Shown: positions 1-13,020, counted from the first letter of the stretch. The stretch is DNA of 64,000 bases from Calonectria ilicicola (GCA_020809705.1 CP085825.1:6014001-6078000), one strand, 5' to 3'. Made by a program: numbers and translations. Notes: generated from the sequence alone by a model not told the origin.

Positions 1-858
1 CACCCTCCCCCCTCTAGCCTAGCTGACGACGTGCTGTGCAGGGCCTGGATGACATGTCGCCCCGATGACTTGCCACCCGGACGTAGTGTCCCACGGCGAT
101 CATTTGTTTCAAGCTCAGGTGTGTGGCAGCGATTTCCCTGTTTTGTGTGAGTAGTATTGCTGGCATGGCTCTTCGGGTGAGGAGACTTTATTCAAGAATA
201 GGACAATACAAATTCTGGTGGTTATTTATATGTTTATTTATTTTTGTCTATCTATCTATTTAGTCATTATTTTCCCCCCTTCACCCATTAATGGTCGTTT
301 ACGTATCGAACTGGCACCTAACTTGTAGCTTGCTTTGGGAACTGGGCAGTCAAGTTACATGGCACCAGTCTGATGAAATCACTAGGAATATTATTGGACT
401 AGTATCTCAGCGGGCCACTTTCAGAATTTGGCACCGTTTTTCGTTATCTTTTTCGTTCTTAGTTCTGTACATTGACCATAGGCTTGTATTTTGAAGCTTG
501 AGAAATTGATCCCAACTGCTTGGTTGACAGTCTTGGCCCACAGTCTTGGCCCATGAGCACAAGCCATCCTGAATACTGGGAGACGCCCAGAAGATAGCTC
601 GTAAAATATCGACGTCCTCTCAATTCTGTCAAACGCACGCTATTTTAATCGAAAGTCCCATCCCGGAGGATTAAACAATAATGAAATATAATTTTGTGTC
701 AGGTTGCTATCAAACACGAAAAACTCCTTCCGTCCATCCTATACACAGGGATACAGTTTTCGTGCCTCGGTTGCAGGCGCAAAAACAGGGAAATTCCTCA
801 CGCCCGCATCATCTCATATCACTTCTATCCTCACATAGCGCACCCTCCATCTTCTTAT
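1..858. other. Gene-free left edge, downstream of SDHB
   Basis: I see no supportable gene here. The stretch probably holds the 3' untranslated region of SDHB, which is read right to left, plus intergenic DNA. A T-rich tract with short TCTA-type repeats lies at about 215-275, and a perfect 13-bp tandem duplication at 528-553. Reading frames in this part are short and compositionally ordinary. Confidence 0.6.
528..553. repeat. 13-bp perfect tandem duplication
   Basis: The unit CAGTCTTGGCCCA occurs twice back to back, at 528-540 and 541-553. It looks like a replication-slippage duplication. No function is apparent. Confidence 0.85.
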
Positions 859-1829
859 TTAGTTACCAAGAGCCATTGACTTCTTAATCTCGGCAATTGC
901 CAGACCGGGGTTCAATCCCTTGGGGCAAGCTCGGGTGCAGTTGAGAATAGTGTGGCATCGGTACAAGCTCATTGAGTTCTCGAGCTTGGACTTGCGCTCC
1001 TCCTTGCGCTCATCACGAGAGTCGGCCAACCATCGGTAGGATTGAAGGAGGATAGCAGGTCCGAGATACTCCTCGGAATTCCACCAGTAGGAGGGGCACG
1101 AAGTCGAACAGCAGGCGCAGAGAATGCACTCGTAGAGACCGTCGAGCTTCTTGCGGTCGGCCTTGCTCTGTCGGAATTCCCTGCCCTAAAAAACAGTTAG
1201 AATATTTTGCGCGGGCTGGCGACAATTGGAAAGGGGGAAACTCACGTCCTCAGCGGGGGTGTCGCGCTGGAGGTAGGGCTTGATGCTCTTGTACTGCTTA
1301 TAGAAGTGGGTCAAGTCAGGGACAAGGTCCTTCACAACGTAAGTGTGAGGAAGAGGGTAGATCTTGATGTCGGAAGCAGATTCCTTGGGGATCTTGCCTA
1401 TTCAGAGGTCAGCGTTGCTCTTACATCCACTAATGTCGCGCACGCGAGGGGCCCAGGATTGGTTGTCATACACAGACAAGCCAGTGTGTTCTGGCCGTTG
1501 ATGTTCATAGCACAGCTTCCGCAAATACCCTCTCGGCAGCTGCGTCGGAAGGTGAGAGTAGGGTCGAGCTCGTTCTTGATGCGGATCAAGGCATCTAGAA
1601 TCATAGGGCCGGTCTTGTTCAGGTCGAGGGTATAGGTCTGGAGGTGCGGCTTCTCGCTGGGAGTGTCGGGGTTCCATCGGTAAATCTGAAAAGATTTCAA
1701 TTTGGGCTCAGGCTGGGCGGGAGCCTCGCTGACCGAGGCCATGGAGCGGGTGAAGACAGCGCCAGGGCGGAGGGCGGTCCTCACAGAGGCAGCGCCGAGG
1801 AGACGGGAAGAAGTGCGGAGGGAGGCCAT
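859..1829 (-). CDS. SDHB: Succinate dehydrogenase iron-sulfur subunit, mitochondrial (complex II)
   Basis: This subunit carries electrons from the FAD of succinate dehydrogenase to ubiquinone in the inner mitochondrial membrane. Three exons (1829-1472, 1397-1246, 1185-859) encode 278 aa; the introns are 1471-1398 and 1245-1186, and all phases close. The first ~30 residues are rich in Arg, Ser and Ala and read as a mitochondrial presequence. The [2Fe-2S] ligands are Cys98, 103, 106 and 118 ([10 protein letters not shown] region). The second cluster is Cys190-x2-Cys-x2-Cys-x3-Cys200, and the third involves Cys247, 253 and 257. The quinone-site His248, in CHTILNC, is the residue whose replacement gives resistance to SDHI fungicides in other fungi, and it is wild type here. 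The ATG at 1829 starts the canonical presequence; an upstream in-frame codon at 1853 is less likely. A CCAAT box lies about 240 bp upstream. Confidence 0.97.
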
Positions 1830-2068
1830 GGTGGGCGGGAGTCGCAAACGCAATTGGAGGAGATAGACAGTCAGTCTTCAATGGAAACTTATCAGAGCTA
1901 TAGCTGATCAATTGACAGAAGGAAAGCCGTTCAAATCTCCTCCGTGCAGTTCGTCGATGTGCGCAAGGGGGAGTTGGTGATGCTTGGTTCTCATCCGTCA
2001 TGAATTTGGGCAGCGGCAACCTTTCCTCGGCTATTCCTGCACAGTATGGATTCTACGGCTTTTCTTGG

Positions 2069-2088
2069 CCAATCAGAAGTTGGGAATT
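2069..2088 (+). promoter_or_regulatory. CCAAT box with CBC/HapX-type spacing upstream of SDHB
   Basis: CCAAT at 2069-2073 is followed, after exactly 12 bases, by ATT at 2086-2088. This fits the bipartite pattern CSAAT-N12-RWT reported for the CCAAT-binding complex with the iron regulator HapX. It lies ~240 bp upstream of the SDHB start, in reverse orientation to the gene. SDHB is an iron-rich protein of the kind this system represses in iron starvation. The three-base half is short, so the match could be chance. Confidence 0.4.
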
Positions 2089-5000
2089 GTCAGATCGTTT
2101 TTCCGGGGTGATCCGGGTCGGGCCAGCTCGTGAATGCCACGTGACCAGTACGGCAACAGAGTTCGGGATGAATTTATACACGGAGGAACTACGATGCTGC
2201 TGAGAGGGATTCTTAATGTCTGCTTGGGAGACTAGAGAACGTCAAACAATGTTTATTTAGTTGCTTGCTCATGGTATTGATCGTCTGGTGGATGCAACCG
2301 AGGATGAAGGAGGATTTTTTTTGGTCTTCGTGATGGGTCGTGCTTTGGTGAACCTTGGCTCTGCCAATTGTAATTTTTTTTCTCTAACATTGGGATTTGA
2401 GAGTGGTATGCGCCGTGATAGTCCTCGGTACATCATGAAAAAGGCAATTGTTCGCTAGTAAGCCAGTGACTTAGATAGAGGAGTTGGTTTGCACAGTAGA
2501 GGGAAGAAATTTGGAGCAGAAGAGGAGTGAAACGTGGATCGGGACTAATTTTGTGTACACCAAGCAGGGGACAAAAAAATGAGACACCAAGCCATTACCC
2601 AGCCGCCTATACAGCTAGAGGTACTCACTTCGAATATATGTGTTTCCTTCAGATATTTCTATATTCTGAGCCTGTTATATATTAAATAGAACACGCTTAA
2701 TCATTGTTTGTTTTGTTGGAGGGCTGATATTGGCGTCTTCTATTTCTGTCCCCAGCTCGACACCAAATGAATCTTCATGTGTCTCTGGATTTTTCCGAGG
2801 TGGAATGCGGCGGTCCTTACATGTCTTAAAAGTGATGATCCGCACTTCTCAGGCACTAGGATCCACATGTCACTCAATTCAACAAAGCCCGGGTCAATGA
2901 CACAAAACTACCGTGCTTTACCTTGGGACTGCAAATCCTTCGAATCGACTGCCGGGATTTGAGCGATCGGTATATGAAATGCGTGGCGTATGCCGTATCT
3001 TGGCACGAACTTGCCATCGTGAAGTGTATTTTCGTGTTAGTTCCCTAGGAGTCGTATTGCTGTGCTCTGCGCCATGCAGCAGCCAACAAATTTCTTGATT
3101 GTAATTTGAATAAAGTTTCTCAAAATTTATCACCGCTTCTAAATTTGAACTCTCTAATTCTCAGAATATATTTTTCCCTTATGCTTGCCTTTGACAGGAA
3201 GGCTGTCAAAACGACATGAACTTGCACTATCTCGCCATGTTTTAAATAAAGAAAGGACACCCAAAAAAAGAAGTAGCGGAGGCTGAACTCACACACATAT
3301 TTAGGGCTCATCACAGTGGCAGAAGCTTGATTGGGTAAGAGGGCAGCCAGCTGCAACTGAGATGGTGATGATGCGACCCACCCACCGGCATTTTTGAGAT
3401 CCCCATTTTTGCCTTGTAGGTTGTCCCTAAATCATTTCTCAAATGATGAATCGCCATATTTTGTCATTTAGTTTCGAAACAAAGCTCTTCAATGGTCTTG
3501 CTTTTTTTTCTTTCTTTTCTTTTTTTTTTTTAAGGTAGTCGATGCTTTGCATGTTGGCCAGCATGGCAATCGGATGATTTCATCTGCATTTACAACACTA
3601 TCGGCTTGTCCTGCATGGAGATTGCTTTTGATGTCGGGGAATATAGGAATGGAGGTTAGAATATGCGGCCGCGAAAGCCTCTGCCATATGTTTGCATACA
3701 CGAGCAAAATAGGTAGCACGCGAGGGGCTAGGTTGGACACGCCCGTGGTGCATGTGGCTTGAATTATGTGTGGGAGTAGCATGGTTAGTAGTGTACGTAT
3801 TGGCGCGATGCCGTCAGCACGCAGGGCGCGAGAAACAAGGAAAGCACATATCCCGGGATTCTCGAAGGCGGCATGGAGGCGAAAAGACGGAGGGGGAGGA
3901 GTGATCGTCAGGGTAGTCTGCTGATCGCCCGTTTCTGGGCCGGGACTGGCTGAGAGTTGGTTGTTGGCGGTGGGTGGCTTGTGAAAGTTGACAACAGCAC
4001 AGACGATGGAGGCGTAATGAACGTGCGGACCACACCTGATAGTTTGGGATAGGCACAGACAATGACTGCATCAAGGAGGTAATTAGTCACTTTACAGGTG
4101 CCATGTACTTGTTTCGTACCGCACAACAGCAATATAGCACCTAGTTATCATAGGCGCTTGATTGCTGGGCAGTTCCAATTTTGGAAACTGGGATGAGGGG
4201 CATGAGGGGATAATTCATGCATCCGAGAGAAAACGAAGAACACATTTCCAGGCTTTGGCATTGTAGGTTTTTTCTGCTTTAGAACCTTGGACTCAAGCCA
4301 TCAACCTTGTCAAACAGATACCTGAGCGTCATCAATTATGACGAAAATCATCACCACTTGGCGGACGGGATCACCGAGCAGGGATGCTGGGAGAAGAAGA
4401 AAAATAAAACTATCGGTCGATCAGCCCCGTATCCTAGGAATGCTGAAGATGGAGTCATGCACGGAGCAAAAATTTGTCCTGGTTGATAAATCCAGAAGCA
4501 GAAGCTTGATAATTTTCCCGACATATTTGGCCCATGACCGGGATGGTATTGATGACGAATCCAGTTGAGTATGATATGAAATAATACCCTCGTGGACGAC
4601 GACGCCATCGAATAAAATTAAATATGCCGTGTTGTACGGGAACCGGCTGCACCAGAGCTGGGGGCGGCAAGGGTATGCCCCATGGCATTGCACCCCCCCT
4701 CCCCCCACCAACACCCATGTTCCATGCCGTTCACCAGGCCCTGTTATTCTTTATTGTTTGGGCCCAGGGGTCCAGGGCCAGACACTGAGGCATAGTGTAC
4801 CTATTTTGGAAGTGAAGTATCTCAGGCAATGATGTATCTTGTCCTCTTCGTCTTTTTTTTCCGTTGCCTGTGTGATGGGGCAATTGGTGTTGTAAGAGCA
4901 GGATGACGAGATCTGCCATGGATACAGCGGAAGAATAAGCATAGGGAGGTCTCCAGTGAAGCCAGAAAGTTGCAGAGCACTGCCGTTTTTATCCGTCAAG

Positions 5001-6589
5001 GACCTACTTATGGATCTAGTGGCATGGGGAGGGGTGGGAAGGCGCCCTCGAGGTACTTCTGCCAGGCAGTTGGGCAGGCCGCCAGGGTGGTAAAAAATAG
5101 ACCACCAAGCCCACAAATCCTCCTAGGCGGCTGCTTAGCCTTGGGCTGGGCGTCCGGGCAACCCCCACTGGAACTCGCTCCCACCAACTCCGCTCCCTAA
5201 GCTCCACTGTCGAGTCACGGCTTGTAGATGGAACCTCGTCCACCCGCCGATCCACTGAGAGGTAAAAGTCCAGAGGACCAAAGTCACAAGGTGAAGCTGG
5301 GTGGAGAGGGGAGGAAAGGCGAGGTGCACATACAAGGGATCATGCCGTGTGAATCGAGGCAAAAGTCCTGGATCCAAAAAGGGAGGGGAGGGGGGGTCTT
5401 GTGTTGGAGCATCATTGTCACTGCCCGTTGTCGTGCCGCTTATGAACAATGTCTACACGAATATGAACTAGCAAAACAGATGAATGGCTGTCTGTCGACT
5501 TGAGGCTGTTGGCCAAGTTCCGATGTGGAAGATTGTTTGCGAAAAGTAACAGAATATTGGCAGTAAGCGTCCCATTACTCGAAGCGATGTGGGCCATTAT
5601 TCTTCTATTCCAATTCACCAACCCGAAGAGTGGTCTCGCCAGGACAAATAACAAGGCTCGCACCTAGAAAGTTCGGGTTTGTATGTATGTATGCATGTAT
5701 GGACTGGGCATGCTTATTCCAAGCTAGGCGTTTTGCACAAGGTGAAGCATGGCATAGCGTCTCATCGCAGTGCCCTTCTCTTTTTAACCATCCTTGTAAC
5801 CGTCTTTTTTCCTTTCATCCTTCGTCACCATCTGCATCCTTCTCCGCAAACCCACATTAGACTAGCCGTATTCTCGTATCTCCATTCGCCTCTGTCAGTA
5901 CCATCTCGCAAACCAAGGTAAGAAACTAATGTAAGGGTACCTGCTTTACCCTTCCCCCTTTACTGGCATCTTACCCCCACGTGATAACAATTCGCTGCTG
6001 CACTCATCCTCCTTCTGCTGCCCTCACCATCCCCATGGCCCCAAACCTTTCACCACTCTCTTGGCTCAACCCGGCATCTCTCAGCCACGCGCCGCCAACA
6101 AGACCAACGAACAAGCCACCACTCGTTGCAAAGCACTAGGCCAAGGTAGCTGTCTGCCTGTTTTGGTGCTGCCATTCACTTATCCATACCTTGCAAAGGC
6201 TGACTGTTGCGCACCCGCCCTGTCCTCGCCGGGATTCAAGCGCTTCTCCCTCGCTCACTCCCAGCCCCGCGCTCCTCCAACACACCCCCTGCTAATTAAG
6301 GCACCTCGCCGGCCTACTTACTTCCCTGGCTTGGGCTATCTACCCGCTGCATCCATCTGTACGCGCCCTTCGTTTTACCCCTACTGCACAGCTCCCACTG
6401 CCAAACGCCCGCTACCGTTAGTGGTGTCGTCCTCTTCCATCTTTTGAACCCAGCGGGTGGCACTCACCACCTGGCCACTACGTACCAGCTGTGTTGCTCA
6501 ACTCTCCCTCGCCGCCCGCACATTCGACACCTCTCCCTCTCGCTCTTCCTTCACCTCTACAGCCGCCGTGCACGTATCCTTCTCTACGG

Positions 6590-6640
6590 CTTTGCCTTTA
6601 CTTTCTTTTTTCCTTTCTTTCTCTCTCTCTCTTTTTTTTC
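6590..6640 (+). promoter_or_regulatory. Polypyrimidine tract in RhoGAP leader region
   Basis: An almost unbroken run of T and C, including a TCTCTCTCTC stretch and an eight-T run, lies ~0.8 kb upstream of the RhoGAP start codon. Such CT blocks commonly sit near transcription start sites of strongly expressed fungal genes. The start site itself cannot be placed from sequence. Confidence 0.4.
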
Positions 6641-7446
6641 CCAACCCACTCACAAGAAGCTCATATCAGTCTCCTCTCGACCCCAAGGTCTCCGTGCACC
6701 TGTCCGCCTACACATTCAGCCTCTATACTGAGCCCAGCCCAACCCAACGCCAGCGCCATCCCCATCCCCAAAAGCCCGGCCCCTCGCCTGACAACATCGC
6801 GCGACACTACCGCTGGCTACCTTGCGAATACGTACTTCTCCAACCAAGCCCCAGACAGGTGCCGCACAGCTCTCTCGCCCCCCGTCCCTCATCGCTTGTT
6901 TTGCCTCCCGCACTCTCCGACACTATCTCTCCATGCCGTGCGTTTCCTCATCATTGTCCTTCCCTTATTCTCGATTTGGCCCTTAGAGCGCGACCGACTC
7001 GGTTTTCCTCACCAAGCGGACCCGTCCGAGCTTGGTTCCTCGACCCTTGACCCTCGCAAACCCGTCTCCATCTTCCAGCAAACAGAATAACGCCTTGACG
7101 CCCTTGACGCTACCAATAAACAACCTGTTGCGTTACAGAAGCGCGCAGCCGGGATCAACCTCTTCGGATCAAACTCCTCGCTTTCACTCCGCAGCAGGCT
7201 TGAACTCCAGCCTCGCCTTGTTTATCGATTTCATCTCCCTTTACTTCGACAACAACCCACCCACGCCGCCGACATTGAAAACCCACAGACATCGCCGATA
7301 CAACTCTACCCTCGACATCGAGGCTGAGTCGAGCTGCCGTGGGCCCAATACCAGGGCCGACTCAGCTGTCGCGTCGTTACCGATACAATATTAATCCCCT
7401 GTCGCTCTCCGTCCCCGTCCCGCACTTGGACGCGACGTCGCCCGCC

Positions 7447-10400
7447 ATGACGTCCGCCGCTCCAAACTCCAACCCACCTGCTGTGCAGATCAGCAACCCC
7501 ATGTCCCCCCCGAGCAAACGCGATCTCAAATCGTGGTGGAAGGGTTTCAAGATACCTTCTAAGCATCAGGAGACCCATGGTATGTCTCTTCCCTCACTCT
7601 CGATTTTCCCGCGCGATGTCTCCGACCCTAGCCTAGCGCCTTGGAACTTGAGTCGGTCACATCTGCTCTCACTTCGCTTTGGGAGCGGATTCGCATTTTT
7701 GAGTAGCAAGTCGTTGGACGGCACCCATCCACGAGAAGCGATTTAGTGACCTCTGTTCCTTGGTTCGAAAGCGCATGCAGCGGTCGAGTTTTGCCTGTTA
7801 ATTAGACTTCTAACCTGATTTTGTTAGAAACCCGACCTCAAGGCATCTTTGGTGTCCCGCTACGGCAAAGTATAACATACGCGAACGTGGCTATTTCGCT
7901 CATAGATGAGAGGGGGCAGAGTTATATCTACGGGTACGTCCCTATAGTGGTCGCGAAATGCGGTGTATTCCTCAAAGAGAAGGGTATGTTTTCACACCGT
8001 CGGGGCGAATCATCATGATCACTCACTCTTGGTAGCAACTGGCGTCGAAGGTATTTTCCGTCTAAGCGGCTCGGAAAAGAGAATAAAGGAACTCAAAACC
8101 ATCTTCGACTCACCCGACAGGTACGGCAAGGGCCTTGTTTGGGATGGCTACACAGTCCACGATGCGGCCAACGTATTGCGCCGATACCTCAACGATCTCC
8201 CAGAACCCGTTGTTCCCCTAGACCTCTATGAAAAATTCCGAGATCCTCTTCGCGGGGCGACCAAGCAAGCTGTGGGTGACGCAGAAGGCCCTCAGTTTGT
8301 CGAACATTTCAACGAGTCGATTGCCATTGAAAAGTACCAGAGGCTTATCACGGAACTCCCCCCGCTGAATCGGCAACTACTACTCTACATTCTTGATTTG
8401 CTGGCAGTCTTTGCTGCCAAAGCAGATGAAAACAGAATGAACTCACAAAACCTTGCCGCCATTTTCCAGCCCGGAATGTTGTCTCATCCTACACACGCCA
8501 TGGCCCCAGAAGAGTACCGACTCAACCAATGTGTTATTATTTTCTTGATTGAGAACCAGGATCACTTCCTCATTGGAATGCAGGGGACCGCTGCTGATGA
8601 GAAGACCAAGAATCTAGTGGAATCTGGCCCCTCACCAGCTGTTGCTAACCCCGTCACACCAACTCCCAATCGAAAAACGAGTCTCGGCCGCTCCGCGTCG
8701 AACGCCAGCGCGGGTGCAAATAGCGTACGAAAGGATGGAAGCCTTCGAAGAAACCGATCAGTATCATCGAGAAACTCGAGAAACGACGGCGCTTCAACAC
8801 CAAACAGCCCGGCTTTGACAGCTACACCTACAGGTGGCCTAGGGAGGAGCAATACGGTTCCATCGAAGAGATCGCCAGCCCTGGTCGGTGGGCGCTTTCA
8901 GAGAAATGACGGTTCTAGGCCTCATTCGCCCGCGCATCTTGAGCCCTTGTCACAGCTCAACTCGGGTGAAGCTGCAGAATACCCCCAGCAGTCAGAGACA
9001 CATTTAACTCCAACGAGAATTCCACCCCCAGCCAGAAGCCAAGAGAAGCTTCTTGATATTTCCCAGGACCCCGCGACTCCATCCAAGACTTCGGGCTTAC
9101 CAAGTCTCTTTCAGCGATCGCCCACAGAAACTGGCGAGAAGCGGGCACCGAACAAGTTGAGGAAGAAGAAGATACCAGGAAGCCTAAATCCAAGCGCACA
9201 GAGCTCAGTAGCTTCACTACAACATTCTCAGCCCAACGCATCATCCCCTGCCCTCGAGATACAGAATCCACTCGAGCAAGCACACCATAGAGAGTTTGAG
9301 CCCCACAATATACCTCACTCACCAGTGCCCCCGCCAATCAAGGAGGAGAGACAGCAAGAGCAGCTCCAAGAAGATTATATACCACCAACTTCCTTGGTTC
9401 CACAAAGGAGTGATATTTCTTCAGAACACACCCCTCGAGCATCTCAGACCTCGTCCAACCCAAGTCTTCACCCCGAGAATACTCTCAAGACCAAAAAGTC
9501 CCCCCCAACTTCGTTGCATTCTTCTTTTAATGAAGGCTCAGATATTGACCAGATTATTGAAGAGCAACCTCCTGCAACACTCGAACAGCTAGAGAAGGAA
9601 AAGAAGAAGCGGTGGCGATTATCGAGGAGTAAGCTCACCGACAATGGAAGCTCTATTGGGTCAGGCCTGACTTCGCCTCGTCTGGCTATTGGATCAAACG
9701 ATAATGCCGATGTCAGCAGTCTCTCAATTTCGAGCAACAGTCATAGGCCACGTAAGAGCGAGAGCTCGGAGCGACATATGCTTGGGTTTGATGCACATGC
9801 CATTTATGATTCGGCCAAAGAGAAGGATGAACCCAAAGGCCCACTGGGCTGGTTCATGAACAAGTATCGGGAGGCCAAGGAGACGGCAGAGCAGAAACGA
9901 AACAAGTCACCACCAGCGGACCGTCCAGGTGTAACGGCGAGCTTCCCCCGCGGGAAGAGCCTTGATCTCAAACGGGAAACGGCCAAGGAGACAGAGACAC
10001 GAACTTCACCCCCTATACAGGCCGCATCAGCAGCTCCACAGGCCCAAACTCATACGGTGCCGATTCACCAACCTACTCCAGTGCCTGCTGTAAGCCAGCT
10101 ACAGCGACACCCTCACGTTCGCGCTCATCCCCAATCTCCTCCTCCCCAGCATCAATCGTTATTGCAACAGCAACATACTCCACCCCCTCCTGTAACATCT
10201 ACCCCTGCAACATCAACCCCCATATCAGCCGCCGTATCTCCCGCAGCACAGCCTGAGCTGCCGCAGCAAGAGATCAAGATCAAACAGGACCAAAACGCCA
10301 AGCATGAAAACGTCAACCACGAGAAGGTTGGACAAAACAAGGTTGACCAAGAGCCGGCAACTTTAGTATCTGAGGAAAACGCCAACCAAGGACAAAAGAG

Positions 10401-10470
10401 CAATGAGCCCCCCATACCTGCACCTGCGCCAAAGGCGGAACAGCCTTCTAAGTCTGGGCAGCCTGCATAA
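7447..10470 (+). CDS. Sac7-type Rho GTPase-activating protein
   Basis: It is predicted to stimulate GTP hydrolysis by Rho1-class GTPases that control cell-wall integrity and actin polarity. Three exons (7447-7579, 7828-7983, 8036-10470) give 907 aa; the introns are 7580-7827 and 7984-8035. The RhoGAP domain runs from about residue 52 (GVPLRQSI) to 272. It includes the arginine-finger motif GIFRLSGS (Arg105) and the conserved NLAAIFQP segment, which is the order seen in fungal Sac7/Bag7 proteins. The remaining ~630 residues are low complexity: Ser/Pro-rich with basic patches, then a Gln/Pro-rich and Lys/Gln/Asn-rich tail, probably disordered and phosphorylated. The start was chosen because the ATG at 7447 opens an exon that splices in frame into the domain. 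The family call is firm. Which yeast paralogue it matches best is less sure. Confidence 0.93.
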
Positions 10471-10954
10471 AGGGCTCCACGTTCACAGACGGGACTGGAA
10501 CCCCTGAACCAGGGCTAGAAAACCGGTCATTATTTCCAGGACATCGTTTTAGCGTATGAGAACAAGGTGGAATGATATCATGGTAGCGAGTACATGGCAT
10601 TAAGCGGCGAAGGTTGAGTTCTGGGAGAGCAATGATGGAGCGATTTTATGTCTAGCAATGGGTATCACCAGTACCCCCAAACCTAACTTGATTTTATATC
10701 TGATAAAGTCTATGTAATGTAGCCAACGGGAAGCTTTGTTTTGTTTTCAATCTGGGCGGGCGGGGAGTGTTGAAATTTAGGGAGTATGGATTAAAAGAAA
10801 CATGCGGATAACCTACAATGGTGTATTGTTCACGCGAGTCATAGCCAACCGGTTGAGCTTTGTTTCGCGACATATCATGATATAAATTACAGATAGTATT
10901 ACGATCTATTTGCTATATGTGTTTGACCTGGCCTGGCTGTCCTTTTTTATGTGT
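10471..10954. other. Tail-to-tail spacer between RhoGAP and GPI10
   Basis: The 484 bp hold the two 3' untranslated regions of converging genes. A-, T- and G-rich runs are visible. No coding potential or structured RNA is evident. Confidence 0.6.
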
Positions 10955-13020
10955 CTATGCCTTGGTATCCACCCTCGTGTCCCAAACGAGCATTCTTCCT
11001 GAACGTCGCCAGTCTTCATTGAAGAATCCATTGAACCCACCCCAAACACGGCGAAGGTTTGTTAAGCCGAGCGTTTTCGCTTCAGGTGTGTCGAGGAATT
11101 CTTTCAACCACGGCTCAATGCCTTCGAAGCCGACAATGTACCTTGGTACGGGCAGGCCATGGCCGGCCGCGAAGAGTTCATGGCTCAGAAATGTGACGGG
11201 GTTGTCGTAGAATCGGTCCGCTTCGTCACGATAGTTATCACGCTCCGGTGTGTTGGGTTGGGTATGCAGTGGTGGCTCGCAGGTGAGAGCATAAGCACGA
11301 AGACCCGGATAAACAAGGTGGGAGCGCCACGGGGTGGTGTGACACGGCATAAGGAAAAGGGCAAAGAGATCGTCATCATCATCAGAGGTAGCCCCAGAGA
11401 AGTGAGATGTGTGAGCAAGAGCGACAGATGCTGGATGGATGCGCTCGTATTGGTGGCGGAGGTACGTGAGGACGGATAGGGGAGCGGGTTGGTGGAGGAA
11501 CGTCAGGAAACCTGCGAGTACTAGGTTTGTTCCAAGGGCAGCTATAAGATAGGGCTTTTTGCGGAGGATGGGGCGGGGGCGTGGATTTTTGGTGGTGGGA
11601 GCAGGCTGAGAGGTAAAGAAGGAGGCGGCATACGGTGCAGCGAGGACGTTTAGGACCGGGAGCAGTGGATATATGAATCGGACCTCCTTGTGGGAAACAA
11701 GAGATAGGGCAAGTATGGTGGTTAGGACACTGTAAGACATAGTCTTAAGGGCGTTTCCTTGTGTGGGCTCCGTGCCAGAGGGCTTACAGAGGGCCTGGAG
11801 GGCGAAGGGCAGGCTCGTGGTGCAGATAAGGGGCAAGCCTTGGAGGAGGTAATAATGCCAAGGGTTGCGGCCGTAAAAAACGGCGAGCGACTTGGAAATG
11901 TTGAAGTTGAGCCAGTTGTAGGGGGGAAATGTCCAAAAGCCGAAATACATGCGATCTGATGCCATTGAGAGACACAGAACAAAAGAGCCGCAGAGGATGG
12001 CCTCACGTATAAGGGTGAAGATAGTTAGGAAGGTCAGAGGAGATCGACCTTGAAGCGTAATTCGAGTGAGAGTAACGAAGGAAATCGTGGCCCAGATCAA
12101 GATGTTAGTAGGGCGCAGTACCACGGCAATGGCAGCCAAACCCAGAGATGCTCGGAGAGACCAAAGTTCACGGAGGACAGGAACTGGTTTGGCGTTTTCC
12201 TTTGTAACCTTGGCAGCACCGAGAAGTTCCCAAGGCCAAAAGTAGAGGGCCATGACAGTAAGCGTCATCTCGAGCGAGTTAGAAAAGGTACGAGTAGAGC
12301 AATACCATTGCCAGGGATTGAACAGTTGAAGAAACAGCTATTCATTCAAGTATTAGCCAGGGCAATTTAAGAATGATACAACGGGGCCGCTCACGGTGAA
12401 GAATGATGCGTTACTATTGGGTCCATAAATGATGACAGCAAGCTGCCATGTGAACCAGTCTCCAAGAGCAGCAATAACTGCTTGCAAGGCGCGCGGAGCG
12501 GCGACCAGAATGGATGCGCGGAAAGCATTCCCGGTAAGCAGAATTGACGACAAGAAGTCGGCCACCAGGTAGGCACCAGAAAAGAGGGCTGGATGAAGCG
12601 AAGATCTAAGCTGGTATTTCCATTCCTAATCGCATGAGTTAGCAATGCTCGGTTGTGTGTTGTGGGCGTGACTATGTTTGAAGGTATAGGCCTAGCTTGT
12701 GAGCCAGGGTGTGCCAAGTTCAATATAGGTAACGTCGTCAATTGGGGACAGGGAGGATTGGGGGATTATACCCAAGTCAACCAAGCACCGCTCTGGGACC
12801 CGAAAGCCAGGTCCCAGGCGGGCTCTAGGGCCTGGAAATACTCATCAGGTTGGAAAAATGTGACTATCCACCAAGCATTGATGATGCGAATGACGAGGAT
12901 GCTACGGAGAAAGGCAGGGCGATTGATGCGGTTGCGTGTGTCGTCAATGACTGTGCTGAGAGAAGAGGACGAATCTTTAGAGGGCGTTGCCGGAGATGGG
13001 GGGTTTGGTTTTGACGCCAT
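10955..13020 (-). CDS. GPI10: GPI mannosyltransferase 3 (PIG-B/Gpi10, GT22 family)
   Basis: It adds the third mannose to the glycosylphosphatidylinositol precursor in the ER lumen, using dolichol-phosphate mannose. Three exons (13020-12772, 12625-12395, 12337-10955) give 620 aa; both introns (12771-12626, 12394-12338) are phase 0. The diagnostic luminal motif FFQPDEYFQALE follows the first hydrophobic segment at residues ~55-66. Many hydrophobic helices follow, with SHKEVRFIYPLLP, a signature shared by the GT22 mannosyltransferases of this pathway. An Asp-rich patch and a C-terminal soluble region with FEGIEPWL close the protein. The start is the first ATG before the basic/Ser-rich leader. 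Gpi10 rather than Alg9, Alg12 or Smp3 is supported by the N-terminal motif and length, not by alignment. Confidence 0.93.

Larger units (their letters stand above)
1830..7446. other. 5.6-kb gene-free interval between SDHB and RhoGAP
   Basis: This is the shared upstream region of two divergently read genes. I find no frame with domain-like sequence or a plausible exon chain. The left ~300 bp should contain the SDHB promoter. From about 5.7 kb the + strand becomes C- and T-rich with polypyrimidine tracts, notably 6590-6640, as expected of a fungal promoter and leader for the RhoGAP gene. The longer open frames at 6.4-7.1 kb are products of that skewed composition. T-runs occur near 3510-3530. 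Confidence 0.6.

Noticed and set aside
1207..1635. 142-codon frame on the + strand
   Set aside because: It is an antisense shadow of SDHB exons and introns.
6457..7090. Two overlapping ~200-codon open frames upstream of the RhoGAP gene
   Set aside because: They lie in C/T-skewed leader DNA, are Ser/Pro/Leu-rich without domain pattern, and overlap each other in two frames.
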